From: Acidimicrobiales bacterium
GTDB taxonomy: Bacteria; Actinomycetota; Acidimicrobiia; Acidimicrobiales; RAAP-2
DNA: 64,000 bases
Direction: 5' to 3'
Assembly (NCBI GenBank): GCA_025351385.1
Contig: JANXWA010000008.1
Span: forward strand, 1 to 64,000
Shown here: piece after piece, positions 47,527 through 56,233 of the stretch
Position numbering within the stretch: position 1 is the first letter of the stretch
Layout: each line of letters starts with the position of its first letter
Program-made: the position numbers and the translations under genes
Notes under the pieces: model-generated
Told to the model about the DNA's origin: nothing
What the model saw: the letters and a program-made list of their open reading frames with translations, nothing else
The model's database searches: none

Positions 47527-49347
47527 GTGGAGCCCACGAACGAGCAGGACCCGAGCTACTACCACCAGGTCGTCGACTGCCAGTGGGCCTGTCCCGCGCA
47601 CACGAACGTTCCCGGCTACATCCGCCTGATCGCCCAGGGCCGGTTCGATGACGCGTACATGCTCAACCGTGAGTCCAACGTCTTTCCCGGGATCCTGGGG
47701 CGAACCTGCGACCGCCCCTGCGAGCCGGCCTGTCGACGCGAGCGCGTCGACGGCAATCCCGTCGCGATCTGTCGCCTGAAGCGGGTCGCCGCCGACCTGA
47801 AGGGTGACATCACCGACCGCTTGCCCGTCATCCCGTCCGAGAAGAACGGCAAGCGTGTCGCGTGCATCGGCGCCGGCCCCTCCTCTCTCACTGTCGCCAA
47901 CGACCTACTGCCGCTCGGCTACAGCGTGACGATGTTCGAGCAGTTCGACCGGCCCGGCGGGCTGATGCGCACGAACATCCCCGAGTTCCGCCTCCCCGAT
48001 TCGGTCCTCGACTCCGAGACCCAGGTGATCCTCGACATGGGCGTCGACGTCCGCTACAACGCCAAGATCACGAGTCTGAAGACCCTCCTCGACGAGGGCT
48101 TCGACGCGGTCTTCGTCGGCGTCGGCGCCCCGCGCGGTAAGGAGCTGGACCTGCCCGGGCGCCACGACGAGGTCGAGTCGCACATCTACATCGGCATCGA
48201 CTGGCTCGAGTCGGTCGCCTTCGGCCACGTCACCGAGATTGGCAAGCGGGTGCTCATCATCGGCGTCGGAAACACCGCGATGGACTGCTGTCGCTCGTCC
48301 AAGCGCCTCGGCGGCGCCGACATCAAAGTCATGGCGCGCCGTCCCCGCGAGTTCTTCAAGGCCTCGCCCTGGGAGCTCGAGGACGCCGAGGAGGAGGGCG
48401 TCGACATCGTCGTCAACCACGCGCCCAAGCGCTTCGTCGTCGAAGACGGCCGACTCGTCGGCATGGAGTTCGACGTTCTCGAGTGGGACGAGGGCGCCAA
48501 GAAGTCGACGACGCTCAGCACTGTGACGATTCCCTGTGACGACGTGATCCTCGCGATTGGCCAGGAGAACGCCTTCCCCTGGATCGAGCGAGACCTGGGA
48601 CTGGAGTTCGGTGAGTGGGACATGCCGGTCGTGGACAAGGTCACCCACCAGTCGACCCGCCCGGACGTCTTCTTCGGCGGCGACGCCGCGTGGGGGCCCC
48701 AGAACATCATCTGGGCCGTCGCCCACGGACATCAGGCCGCGATCTCGATCCACAACCACTGCAACGACGTCCCGCTCGACGAGCGCCTGCCGATGGGCAT
48801 GAACCTCGTGAGCCAGAAGATGGGCATGAGCGAGTGGAGCTACCACAACGACTACAACCCGTCGCCGCGTCAGAAGATGACCCACGTCGAGCTCACCAAG
48901 CGCTTCGCGTCGCTCGACCTCGAGGTCGAGCTCGGCTTCAGCGCGGAGCAGACGGCCCGCGAGGTCCAGCGCTGCCTCAACTGCGACGTCCAGACGGCCT
49001 TCAAGGCACCGCTGTGCATCGAGTGCGACGCCTGCATCGACATCTGTCCCGTGCGGTGCCTGACGATCACCAGCAACGGCGAGGAGGCTGACCTGCGCGA
49101 CCGGCTCTCGACACCCTCGGCCAACCTCCACCAGGCCCTCTTCATCTCGGCGCCGCTCCCCCAGACCGGTCGGGTCATGGTGAAGGACGAGAACGTCTGT
49201 GTCCACTGCGGACTCTGCGCCGAGCGCTGTCCCACCGCCGCGTGGGACATGGAGCTGTTCGACCTGCAGATCCCCTACGCCCGTAGCGCCAACTTCGTAC
49301 GCATCCCCGTGCGGTCTGGCGCACCGACCGAATCAGCCAGGAGCTAG
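47527..49347 (+). CDS. GltD-like FAD/NAD(P) oxidoreductase with C-terminal 2x[4Fe-4S] ferredoxin domain
   Basis: CQWACPAHTNVPGYIRLIAQG, GRTCDRPCEPACRR, VACIGAGPSSLTVANDLLPLGYSVTMFEQFDRPGGLM; C-terminal CIECDACIDICPVRC and CVHCGLCAERCPTAAW. GTG start after GGAGGA. Confidence 0.9.
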   Translation: MEPTNEQDPSYYHQVVDCQWACPAHTNVPGYIRLIAQGRFDDAYMLNRESNVFPGILGRTCDRPCEPACRRERVDGNPVAICRLKRVAADLKGDITDRLPVIPSEKNGKRVACIGAGPSSLTVANDLLPLGYSVTMFEQFDRPGGLMRTNIPEFRLPDSVLDSETQVILDMGVDVRYNAKITSLKTLLDEGFDAVFVGVGAPRGKELDLPGRHDEVESHIYIGIDWLESVAFGHVTEIGKRVLIIGVGNTAMDCCRSSKRLGGADIKVMARRPREFFKASPWELEDAEEEGVDIVVNHAPKRFVVEDGRLVGMEFDVLEWDEGAKKSTTLSTVTIPCDDVILAIGQENAFPWIERDLGLEFGEWDMPVVDKVTHQSTRPDVFFGGDAAWGPQNIIWAVAHGHQAAISIHNHCNDVPLDERLPMGMNLVSQKMGMSEWSYHNDYNPSPRQKMTHVELTKRFASLDLEVELGFSAEQTAREVQRCLNCDVQTAFKAPLCIECDACIDICPVRCLTITSNGEEADLRDRLSTPSANLHQALFISAPLPQTGRVMVKDENVCVHCGLCAERCPTAAWDMELFDLQIPYARSANFVRIPVRSGAPTESARS

Positions 49348-49350
49348 AAC

Positions 49351-51195
49351 ATGGCGATAGATCACGCCCCCAGCGTCAGCACCCGCGTCAACGACTTCTC
49401 GATCAAGCTCGCCAACGTCAACGGCACCGGCTCGGCGAGCGCCAACAGTCTCTTGATGCAGGCGATCTTTCGCATGGGTATTCCCGTCTCGGGCAAGAAC
49501 CTGTTTCCCTCGAACATCCAGGGCCTACCGACCTGGTACGAGATCCGGGTCAACAAGACCGGCTACACGGCGCGCGCGCTCGACTACGACCTGATGGTCG
49601 CGATGAACTCCCAGACCTACACCCAGGACATCGAGGAGGTGCGCGAAGGCGGCTACCTCCTCTACGACTCGTCCTGGCCCCTCGACGAGGATCTGCGCCG
49701 CGACGACGTGACCTTCCTTGGAGTGCCACTGGCCAAGATGTGCCTCGAGAACTTCCAGGCGCCGCGCGAGCGGATCCTGATGAAGAACATCGCCTACGCC
49801 GGTGCCGTCGTCGCGCTCGTGGGGATCGACGTCGAGCTCGTGTCGGGCCTGCTCGCCGAAACCTTCGCCCGCAATGAGCGGCTCGCCGCGTCCAATCAGA
49901 CCGCACTGCGCCTGGGTTACGACTACGCCCTCGCGAACTTCGAGTGCCCGTTGGCGATTCGCGTCGAGCCCATGGACGCCAACGCCTCCTCGATCCTCAT
50001 CAACGGCAATGAGGCCGCCGCGCTCGGGTGCCTCTACGCCGGCGCCACCGTGGCCGGCTGGTACCCGATCACGCCCGCGACCGCCGTGATGGACAACTTC
50101 ATCAAGCTCTGCGGGCACTACCGGCGCGAGCCGGTCGCCGGCGCCGAGCCCGGGGCCCCCGAGACCTACCGTAACAACTACATGATCCTCCAGGCCGAGG
50201 ACGAGATCGCCGCCATTGGAATGGTGCTCGGCGCGGGCTGGAGCGGCGCGCGCGCCTTCACCTCGACCTCGGGGCCGGGTATCTCGCTCATGAACGAGCT
50301 CTTGGGTCTCGCCTACTACACCGAGATCCCGGCCGTCATCATCGACGTCCAGCGCACCGGCCCCTCGACCGGCATGCCCACGAGGACCCAGCAGTCCGAC
50401 CTGCTGCTCTGCGCCTACGCGAGCCACGGCGACACCAAGCACGTCTTGCTGTTCCCGGCGAACCCGGCCGAGTGCTTCGAGTTCGCGGTCGCGAGCTTCG
50501 ACCTGGCCGAGCACTTCCAGACGCCGGTGTTCATGCTCTCGGACCTCGACATCGGAATGAACGACTGGGTCGTGCCCGAGCTGCACTGGGACGACGACTA
50601 CGTGCCCGACCGCGGGCCGGTCCTCGACGACGAGGACCTGAAGGGCATGGCCGAGTTCTTCCGCTACAGCAACGTCAACGCCGACCACGTCGCGTCGCGG
50701 ACCCTTCCGGGCTCGGACGAGAAGGGCGCCTACTTCATCCGGGGCTCGGGCCACGACGAGTTCGGCCACTACACCGAGAGCCCCGACGAGTACCAGCTGG
50801 TCGTCGACCGGTTGAAGCTCAAGCACGCCTCGACGGCCTCGCACCTCCCCGCGCCGGTCGTCGAGCGCCGCGAGGGCGCGACGGTCGGCGTCATCACGCT
50901 CGGCAGCTGCGACCTGGCGGTTCGTGAGGCCCTCGAGGTCCTCGAGGAGGCCGGCATCCCGTGCGACTTCATGCGGGTCCGGGGATTCCCCTTCGTTCCC
51001 GAGGTGCGCCGCTTCGTCGAGGAGCACGACGACTGCTTCGTCGTGGAGCAGAATCGTGACGCGCAGCTGCGTTCGCTCATCGCCCTCGAGACCGGCGCCG
51101 CCCTCGAAAAGATGCACCCGGTCCTCGCCTACGGGGGCTTCCCGCTCAGCGCCAAACAGGTCGTCGACGCCGTCCTAAGCCAGTTGGAGAACTAA
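49351..51195 (+). CDS. korA: 2-oxoacid:ferredoxin oxidoreductase, alpha (gamma-alpha fused) subunit
   Basis: GTGSASANSLLMQAIFRMGIPVSGKNLFPSNIQGLPTWYEIR; GWYPITPATAVMDNF; TSTSGPGISLMNELLGLAYYTEIPAVIIDVQRTGPSTGMPT. Confidence 0.95.
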   Translation: MAIDHAPSVSTRVNDFSIKLANVNGTGSASANSLLMQAIFRMGIPVSGKNLFPSNIQGLPTWYEIRVNKTGYTARALDYDLMVAMNSQTYTQDIEEVREGGYLLYDSSWPLDEDLRRDDVTFLGVPLAKMCLENFQAPRERILMKNIAYAGAVVALVGIDVELVSGLLAETFARNERLAASNQTALRLGYDYALANFECPLAIRVEPMDANASSILINGNEAAALGCLYAGATVAGWYPITPATAVMDNFIKLCGHYRREPVAGAEPGAPETYRNNYMILQAEDEIAAIGMVLGAGWSGARAFTSTSGPGISLMNELLGLAYYTEIPAVIIDVQRTGPSTGMPTRTQQSDLLLCAYASHGDTKHVLLFPANPAECFEFAVASFDLAEHFQTPVFMLSDLDIGMNDWVVPELHWDDDYVPDRGPVLDDEDLKGMAEFFRYSNVNADHVASRTLPGSDEKGAYFIRGSGHDEFGHYTESPDEYQLVVDRLKLKHASTASHLPAPVVERREGATVGVITLGSCDLAVREALEVLEEAGIPCDFMRVRGFPFVPEVRRFVEEHDDCFVVEQNRDAQLRSLIALETGAALEKMHPVLAYGGFPLSAKQVVDAVLSQLEN

Positions 51196-51197
51196 CG

Positions 51198-52253
51198 ATG
51201 CCCTCGATCACCAAGCCCCTGATCCCACTTGCGCCGCTGCCCAAGAACGACCTCGGACTCACGATCCGCGACTACGAGGGCGCGATGTCGACTCTCTGCG
51301 CCGGCTGCGGCCACGACTCGGTCACCGCGGCGATCGTCCAGACCTTCTGGGAGCTCTCGACGCCTCCGCGCAACATTGCCAAGCTCAGCGGCATCGGCTG
51401 TTCGTCTAAGACACCCACGTACTTCGTGCGCGGCGCGCACGGCTTCAACTCAGCCCACGGCCGCATGGTGCCGATCGCGACCGGCGCCAACGCCGCCAAC
51501 CGCGAACTCACCTACATCGGCATCTCGGGCGACGGCGACTCGCTGTCGATCGGCCTCGGCCATCTCATGCACGGCATCCGGCGCAACGTGAAGATGGTCT
51601 ACATCATCGAGAACAACGGCGTCTACGGTCTCACCAAGGGTCAGATGTCGGCCTCGGCCGACATTGGCTCGCGCCCAAAGAAGGGCGAGGCCAACCTGTT
51701 GGCCCCCATCGACCCGATCACGCTGGGCCTCACTCTCGGCGCGACGTTCCTCGCGCGCAGCTTCTCGGGCGACAAGGAGCAGCTGGTGCCGATCCTAAAG
51801 GCCGCCGTTGCCCACAATGGCTTCGCCCTGATCGACGTGATCTCGCCCTGCGTGACCTTCAACGACCACGAGGGCTCGACCAAGAGCTACAAGTTCATGC
51901 GCGAGCACGAGGTGAAGGAGGTCCAGACGGACTTCGTACCAGTGCGCACCGAGATCCGAGCCAAGATCCCTGCCGACGGCGCGACCGAGGTCACGATGCA
52001 CGACGGCAGCGTCGTGCGGTTCCGCTCGGTGCCGACCGGCTACGACCCCCACGACCGCCTGAAGGTCGAGGAGTACATCCGCGACCGCCAGGGGCGAGGC
52101 GAGATCGTCACGGGCCTGCTCTACGTCGACGAGACCGTGAAGGAGGTCCACGAGCTGAACGGCACCCCGGCCAAGGGCCTCAACAAGGTCCCGTTCGCCC
52201 AGCTCTGCCCGGGCAGCGCAGAGCTCGCCGCCATGCAGCAGGACTTCCGCTAG
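51198..52253 (+). CDS. korB: 2-oxoacid:ferredoxin oxidoreductase, beta subunit
   Basis: LCAGCGHDSVTAAIVQTFWEL, GIGCSSKTPTYFV, ISGDGDSLSIGLGHLMHGIRRNVKMVYIIENNGVYGLTKGQMS (TPP motif). Confidence 0.95.
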   Translation: MPSITKPLIPLAPLPKNDLGLTIRDYEGAMSTLCAGCGHDSVTAAIVQTFWELSTPPRNIAKLSGIGCSSKTPTYFVRGAHGFNSAHGRMVPIATGANAANRELTYIGISGDGDSLSIGLGHLMHGIRRNVKMVYIIENNGVYGLTKGQMSASADIGSRPKKGEANLLAPIDPITLGLTLGATFLARSFSGDKEQLVPILKAAVAHNGFALIDVISPCVTFNDHEGSTKSYKFMREHEVKEVQTDFVPVRTEIRAKIPADGATEVTMHDGSVVRFRSVPTGYDPHDRLKVEEYIRDRQGRGEIVTGLLYVDETVKEVHELNGTPAKGLNKVPFAQLCPGSAELAAMQQDFR

Positions 52254-52297
52254 AAACGCCTGTCGGGCCGGACCGGTCAGTGAGACCGAGGGACCCG

Positions 52298-52455
52298 ATG
52301 GGCCACCGCGACCACTGACTCGACGAGCGCGGCGAACCGGACTGCTACGCCCACCTCGTCTGCCCCAAGTGCGCGACTCTCCTCAAGGGCGCCGACCACG
52401 CAACCTGGTGCACGGGTACGCCACCCGTCCCCCTTGGGTCGAGCGACTGGGGGCG
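52298..52455 (+). pseudogene. Possible degenerate small Cys-rich ORF with in-frame TGA (3' limit approximate)
   Basis: ATG at 52298 reads MGHRDH-[TGA 52316-52318]-LDERGEPDCYAHLVCPKCATLLKGADHATWCTG...; paired Cys as in a zinc-ribbon-like motif. Confidence 0.35.
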
Positions 52456-53229
52456 CTACCTGTCGCGCCGCCAAGCTCTACCCCGTACGACGTCGGACGG
52501 ACCCGAGACGCCCGTCAACTGGAGTTCGTGGTCCGGTCCGCCAGCGATCTCGCGCTCCAGCGCCACGATCCTCGAGCCGGGCTCGGTGCCGAACTCCTCG
52601 ACGAGAAGAGTGCGGTAGGACTGGTAGGCGCGCAATGCCTCGACCCTTCGTCCCGACTCCGCCAGGGCTCGCATCAACAGGGCCCGCGGACGGTCACGGA
52701 ACGGGTGCTGGGCGATGAGCGGCCCGAGGCGGGTGATGGCCTCGGTCCACTCCGCCTCGTCGATCAGCACGTGGGCCAGGTCCTCGACGGCCCCGGCGCG
52801 CAGCTCCTCGAGGCGCCGCGACTCCACCTGAGCCCAACGTTCGTGGGCGAACTCGGCGTAGGCCTCGCCCCGCCAGAGTCCCAAGGCCGACTCGTAGACG
52901 ACCCGCTTCGTCGCCACGTCGCCGATGGAGCGGACCCGCGCCAACAGGTCTTCGAAGTTGCGCGCGTCGACCTCGCGGCTGCGCAGCTGGTAGCCCGGGG
53001 CCGCGGTCACCAGAAGGCTGGGGCCGACGATCCGGCGAAGACGGCTGACCGACGTGCGAAGCGCCCCGTGCGAGATGTCGAGCCGGTCGCTCAAGAGGTC
53101 GGCCGCCAGGACCGCGCCGGCGTGCAGGACGAAGAGTGACAGCATGCGGCGCTGCTGGGCGCTCCCGAGGCGAACCTCGAGGCCTTCGGCGTTGATGACC
53201 CGTAGCGGACCCAGCACCTGGAACTCCAT
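52456..53229 (-). CDS. SARP/BTAD-type transcriptional regulator
   Basis: MEFQVLGPLRVINAEGLEVRLGSAQQRRMLSLFVLHAG...LRTSVSRLRRIVG (OmpR-like HTH); BTAD region ALMRALAESGRRVEALRAYQSYRTLLVEEFGTEPGSRI. Confidence 0.92.
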   Translation of the reverse strand: MEFQVLGPLRVINAEGLEVRLGSAQQRRMLSLFVLHAGAVLAADLLSDRLDISHGALRTSVSRLRRIVGPSLLVTAAPGYQLRSREVDARNFEDLLARVRSIGDVATKRVVYESALGLWRGEAYAEFAHERWAQVESRRLEELRAGAVEDLAHVLIDEAEWTEAITRLGPLIAQHPFRDRPRALLMRALAESGRRVEALRAYQSYRTLLVEEFGTEPGSRIVALEREIAGGPDHELQLTGVSGPSDVVRGRAWRRDR

Positions 53230-53360
53230 CGTCCCCCCTTGCCGAGCCAACTCTATAGAGGAAGTCAAGTTCCTGCTTGGGAACTGAGACGCCGCTGTAA
53301 CAAGGCGCCGCCAACATCTCGGTAGCGACCACCCCGGTCGTACGGAGGATGTGATAACGG

Positions 53361-53990
53361 ATGAATCTATTTACACGAACCCTGACGGTCAGCCCGGAGT
53401 ACCCGCTCGAGGGGATTGCGGTCGCCATCGAACTGGGCCAGCACGTCTCGAAGGTCCTGGGCTTTGACGTCCCCACCTGGACGACGCTCTTTGGCGGGCC
53501 CCAGGGGTCGATCACCTACAGTGCCCGCACCGATTCGATGGTCTCGCACGGAGCCAACATGGCCAAGCTCGAGGCCGACCCGGGAATGCAGGCGTTGGTC
53601 GCCAAGGCCCAGGGCAAGCTGATCGGACCGGTCCTCGACTCGATGTCCTCGTTCGTCGCAGTGGCCGGGGAGCCCAAGACCGACGGCAAGTTCGCCGCGG
53701 TCGTCTCGGCCCAGGTGGCCGGCGGCCAGGTGGCCGCCAGCATGGGTTGGGCCGTGGACATCTTGAACCACGTCGCGGCCACCTCTGGAGTCGGCGGCTC
53801 CCTGGTGCGCAACCTCTACGGACCCTTCGGGACCCTCTCGTGGATCGCCCAGTTCGACAGCTTCGAGCAGTTGGACGCCTACGACGCGGCGCAGTCGGCC
53901 GACATGGCCTACGTCCAGAAGCTCGACGAGGGCGGCCACCTGTTCACCCCGGGTAGCGGCGTCACCCTCCTGCTCCAACGGCTCTCCTAG
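53361..53990 (+). CDS. Conserved hypothetical, possibly dimeric alpha/beta-barrel
   Basis: Good RBS ACGGAGGA; MNLFTRTLTVSPEYPLEGIAVAIELGQHVSKVLGFDVPTW; fold guess only. Confidence 0.65.
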   Translation: MNLFTRTLTVSPEYPLEGIAVAIELGQHVSKVLGFDVPTWTTLFGGPQGSITYSARTDSMVSHGANMAKLEADPGMQALVAKAQGKLIGPVLDSMSSFVAVAGEPKTDGKFAAVVSAQVAGGQVAASMGWAVDILNHVAATSGVGGSLVRNLYGPFGTLSWIAQFDSFEQLDAYDAAQSADMAYVQKLDEGGHLFTPGSGVTLLLQRLS

Positions 53991-54026
53991 CTCCGCCCCG
54001 ACCCGGTCTCATCGCATCAAGGTCGC

Positions 54027-54069
54027 GGTCCCTGCGTCTCAGAGAGACGAACCACTACGCGCAGGGACC
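54027..54069 (+). terminator. Compound inverted repeat downstream of 53361..53990
   Basis: GGTCCCTGCG...CGCAGGGACC, with alternative internal CGTCTC-AGA-GAGACG. Confidence 0.5.
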
Positions 54070-54261
54070 CTTCGGCCAAGATGCGGTGAGTCGGCCGCGC
54101 CACTGGAAGGTCCTTCGACGAATCGGTCGCTCCGTGCCGCGCCGTGCGCGACGTCTCGAGGGCGAGGCGGACCGCACCGCGCCACACGACTTTTGGCACC
54201 CGTTGGGCTGAAACCTTCTCGATGACTTGACGAGAGAAAGCCGGCTCGCTCAGGTCTTCTG

Positions 54262-54290
54262 CTATTCTCTATTAAATCAATAGAAAATAG
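54262..54290 (+). promoter_or_regulatory. Nested palindrome upstream of the sulfate ABC operon
   Basis: CTATT-CT-CTATT-AAATC-AATAG-AA-AATAG. Confidence 0.6.
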
Positions 54291-54309
54291 TGACAATCGA
54301 GGCAGACCC

Positions 54310-55326
54310 ATGAAGAAGACCGTTCTCAGCAGAGTCGCGACCCTCGGGGCCGCCTTGCTGCCCCTCACCCTCTTAGCGACGACGACGTCGTCCTCGGCGG
54401 CGACCGGCTCGACCGTCAACGTCGTGGGCTACTCGATCGTCGCGAACGCGTACACCGCGCTCGAGACCGCCTTCCAACACACCCTTCCGGGTGAGGGGGT
54501 CACCTTCACCAACTCCTTTGGCGCCTCGACCACCCAGGCCGAGGACGTCGTCGCCGGTCAGCCGGCCGACGTCGTCAACTTCTCACTCCAGCCCGACCTG
54601 CAGCTCCTCGTGAACGCCGGCCTCGTCTCCAAGAAGTGGGCGTCGTATCCCGGCGTCAAGTCCCAAAAAGGCATGGTCACCGACTCGACCGTCGCCATCG
54701 TGATCCGCCCCGGCGACCCGCTCGGCATCAACGGCTGGAGCGACCTCCTGAACAGTGGCGTCAAGATCGTGACCCCGGACCCGATCAGCTCGGGCAGCGC
54801 CCGCTGGAACCTGCTCGCCGCCTACCAGTCCCAAATCGCCCAAGGACTGAAGCCGGCCGCCGCCAACACGTTCCTCAACTCGTTGATCGGCAACGTCATC
54901 GCTGAGCCCTCGAGCGGCTCCAAAGCCCTGTCGACGTTCCTCGCCGGGACGGGCAACGTCCTGTTGGCCTACGAAGCCGACGCGCTGGCCGCCTACGCCA
55001 CGGGCCAGAAGATCCAGATCGTCCAGCCGCCTCAGAACATCCTCATCGAGAACCCGGCCGCCCTCACCACGACCGGCACGAGCAATCCTGGCGCGACTGC
55101 GTTCTACAAGTTCATCTTCTCCAAGGCCGGCCAGCTCATCTGGCTGCACTACTTCTTCCGTCCGACGTTGCCGTCGCTCGCCCCTCTCTTGAAGACGACC
55201 CTCTACACGCCGCGGATCATGACCAAGGTCTCGAGCCTCGGCGGCTGGGTCAAGGTCGACAACAAGTTCTTCTCGCCCAACGGCATCATCACCAAGGCCG
55301 AAGCCGCCCATGGATTCACCAGTTAG
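54310..55326 (+). CDS. Sulfate ABC transporter substrate-binding protein
   Basis: Signal peptide; VVGYSIVANAYTALETAFQHT, SFGASTTQAEDVVAGQPADVVNFSLQPDLQLLVNAGLV, ISSGSARWNLLAAYQSQ. Confidence 0.92.
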   Translation: MKKTVLSRVATLGAALLPLTLLATTTSSSAATGSTVNVVGYSIVANAYTALETAFQHTLPGEGVTFTNSFGASTTQAEDVVAGQPADVVNFSLQPDLQLLVNAGLVSKKWASYPGVKSQKGMVTDSTVAIVIRPGDPLGINGWSDLLNSGVKIVTPDPISSGSARWNLLAAYQSQIAQGLKPAAANTFLNSLIGNVIAEPSSGSKALSTFLAGTGNVLLAYEADALAAYATGQKIQIVQPPQNILIENPAALTTTGTSNPGATAFYKFIFSKAGQLIWLHYFFRPTLPSLAPLLKTTLYTPRIMTKVSSLGGWVKVDNKFFSPNGIITKAEAAHGFTS

Positions 55327-56233
55327 GGGTCGACACCGCTTCGTGAAGGCGCCGCCAGCCCCCTCAGGCTGGCGGCGCTCGTTGTCGCGCCTCTCCTCGA
55401 GCACCCGCCTCGCCGGAGGGGTCTCGCTGGTGGCCAGCTACCTCTCGATCATCGTGCTGCTGCCCATTGCCGCGCTCGTGGCCCGCGGCCTCTCGATCGG
55501 CGTCGCGACGCACGGCTGGGGAGCGGCCTTCTGGCACTGGCGCGTCCACGTCGACCTCGGCGCCTTCTGGTCCGCAGTGACCCAACCAGCGGCGATCAGC
55601 GCCATCCGGCTGTCGCTGTGGCTTTCGCTCTGCGTCGCGGCGATTAACGCGGTGATGGGCGTCGCCATCGCGTGGGTGCTGGTGCGCGACCGCTTCTTCG
55701 GCAAGTGGGCGATCGAGGCGCTGATCGACCTGCCCTTCGCGCTGCCCACCATCGTCGTGGGCGTCGTCCTGCTTTCCCTCTACGGGATGGCGAGCCCGCT
55801 CGGCATCAACCTCTTCGAGACCTGGATGGGCCTCATGGTCGCGCTGCTCTTCGTGACGCTCCCATTCTCCGTGCGCGCGGTCCAGCCGGTGCTGGCCTCG
55901 CTCGACGGCGAGGCCGAGGCGGCGGCCACGTCGCTCGGCGCCGGCGGGCTACGGACCTTCGTCTCGGTCGTCCTGCCGTCGCTGTGGCCGGCCGTACTCG
56001 GTGGCTTCGGGCTGGCCTTCGCCCGCGCCGTCGGAGAGTTCGGCTCGATCTCGCTGATCGCGGGCGGCCTCGGGCGCACGACGACCGCCTCGGCCTACAT
56101 CTACAGCCTGACCCAGGGGTTCCTCTGGACCAGTGCCGCCGCCGTCTCGACGGCACTGTTGCTGGTCAGCCTCGTGATCCTCGTCTTCTCCAACGTGCTC
56201 GCCCGCCGCGTCCAGCGCCGGCTCGCGCCATGA
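55310..56233 (+). CDS. cysT: Sulfate ABC transporter permease, CysT type
   Basis: DLPFALPTIVVGVVLLSLYG, EAEAAATSLGAGGLRTFVSVVLPSLWPAVLGGFGLAFARAVGEFGSISLI; start uncertain (GTG 55343 alternative). Confidence 0.93.
   Translation: MDSPVRGRHRFVKAPPAPSGWRRSLSRLSSSTRLAGGVSLVASYLSIIVLLPIAALVARGLSIGVATHGWGAAFWHWRVHVDLGAFWSAVTQPAAISAIRLSLWLSLCVAAINAVMGVAIAWVLVRDRFFGKWAIEALIDLPFALPTIVVGVVLLSLYGMASPLGINLFETWMGLMVALLFVTLPFSVRAVQPVLASLDGEAEAAATSLGAGGLRTFVSVVLPSLWPAVLGGFGLAFARAVGEFGSISLIAGGLGRTTTASAYIYSLTQGFLWTSAAAVSTALLLVSLVILVFSNVLARRVQRRLAP
55349..55378 (+). promoter_or_regulatory. Perfect 12-bp stem-loop at the sbp-cysT junction, within 5' coding region
   Basis: GCGCCGCCAGCC-CCCTCA-GGCTGGCGGCGC. Confidence 0.65.

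Noticed and set aside
47905-49206. 433-aa minus-strand ORF
   Set aside because: Antisense to the GltD-like/ferredoxin gene.
49525-51117. 530-aa minus-strand ORF
   Set aside because: Antisense shadow of korA.
52316-52318. TGA as selenocysteine codon
   Set aside because: Not claimed: no SECIS-like hairpin recognised right after it and a Trp to stop change is simpler; kept only as an alternative in the finding.
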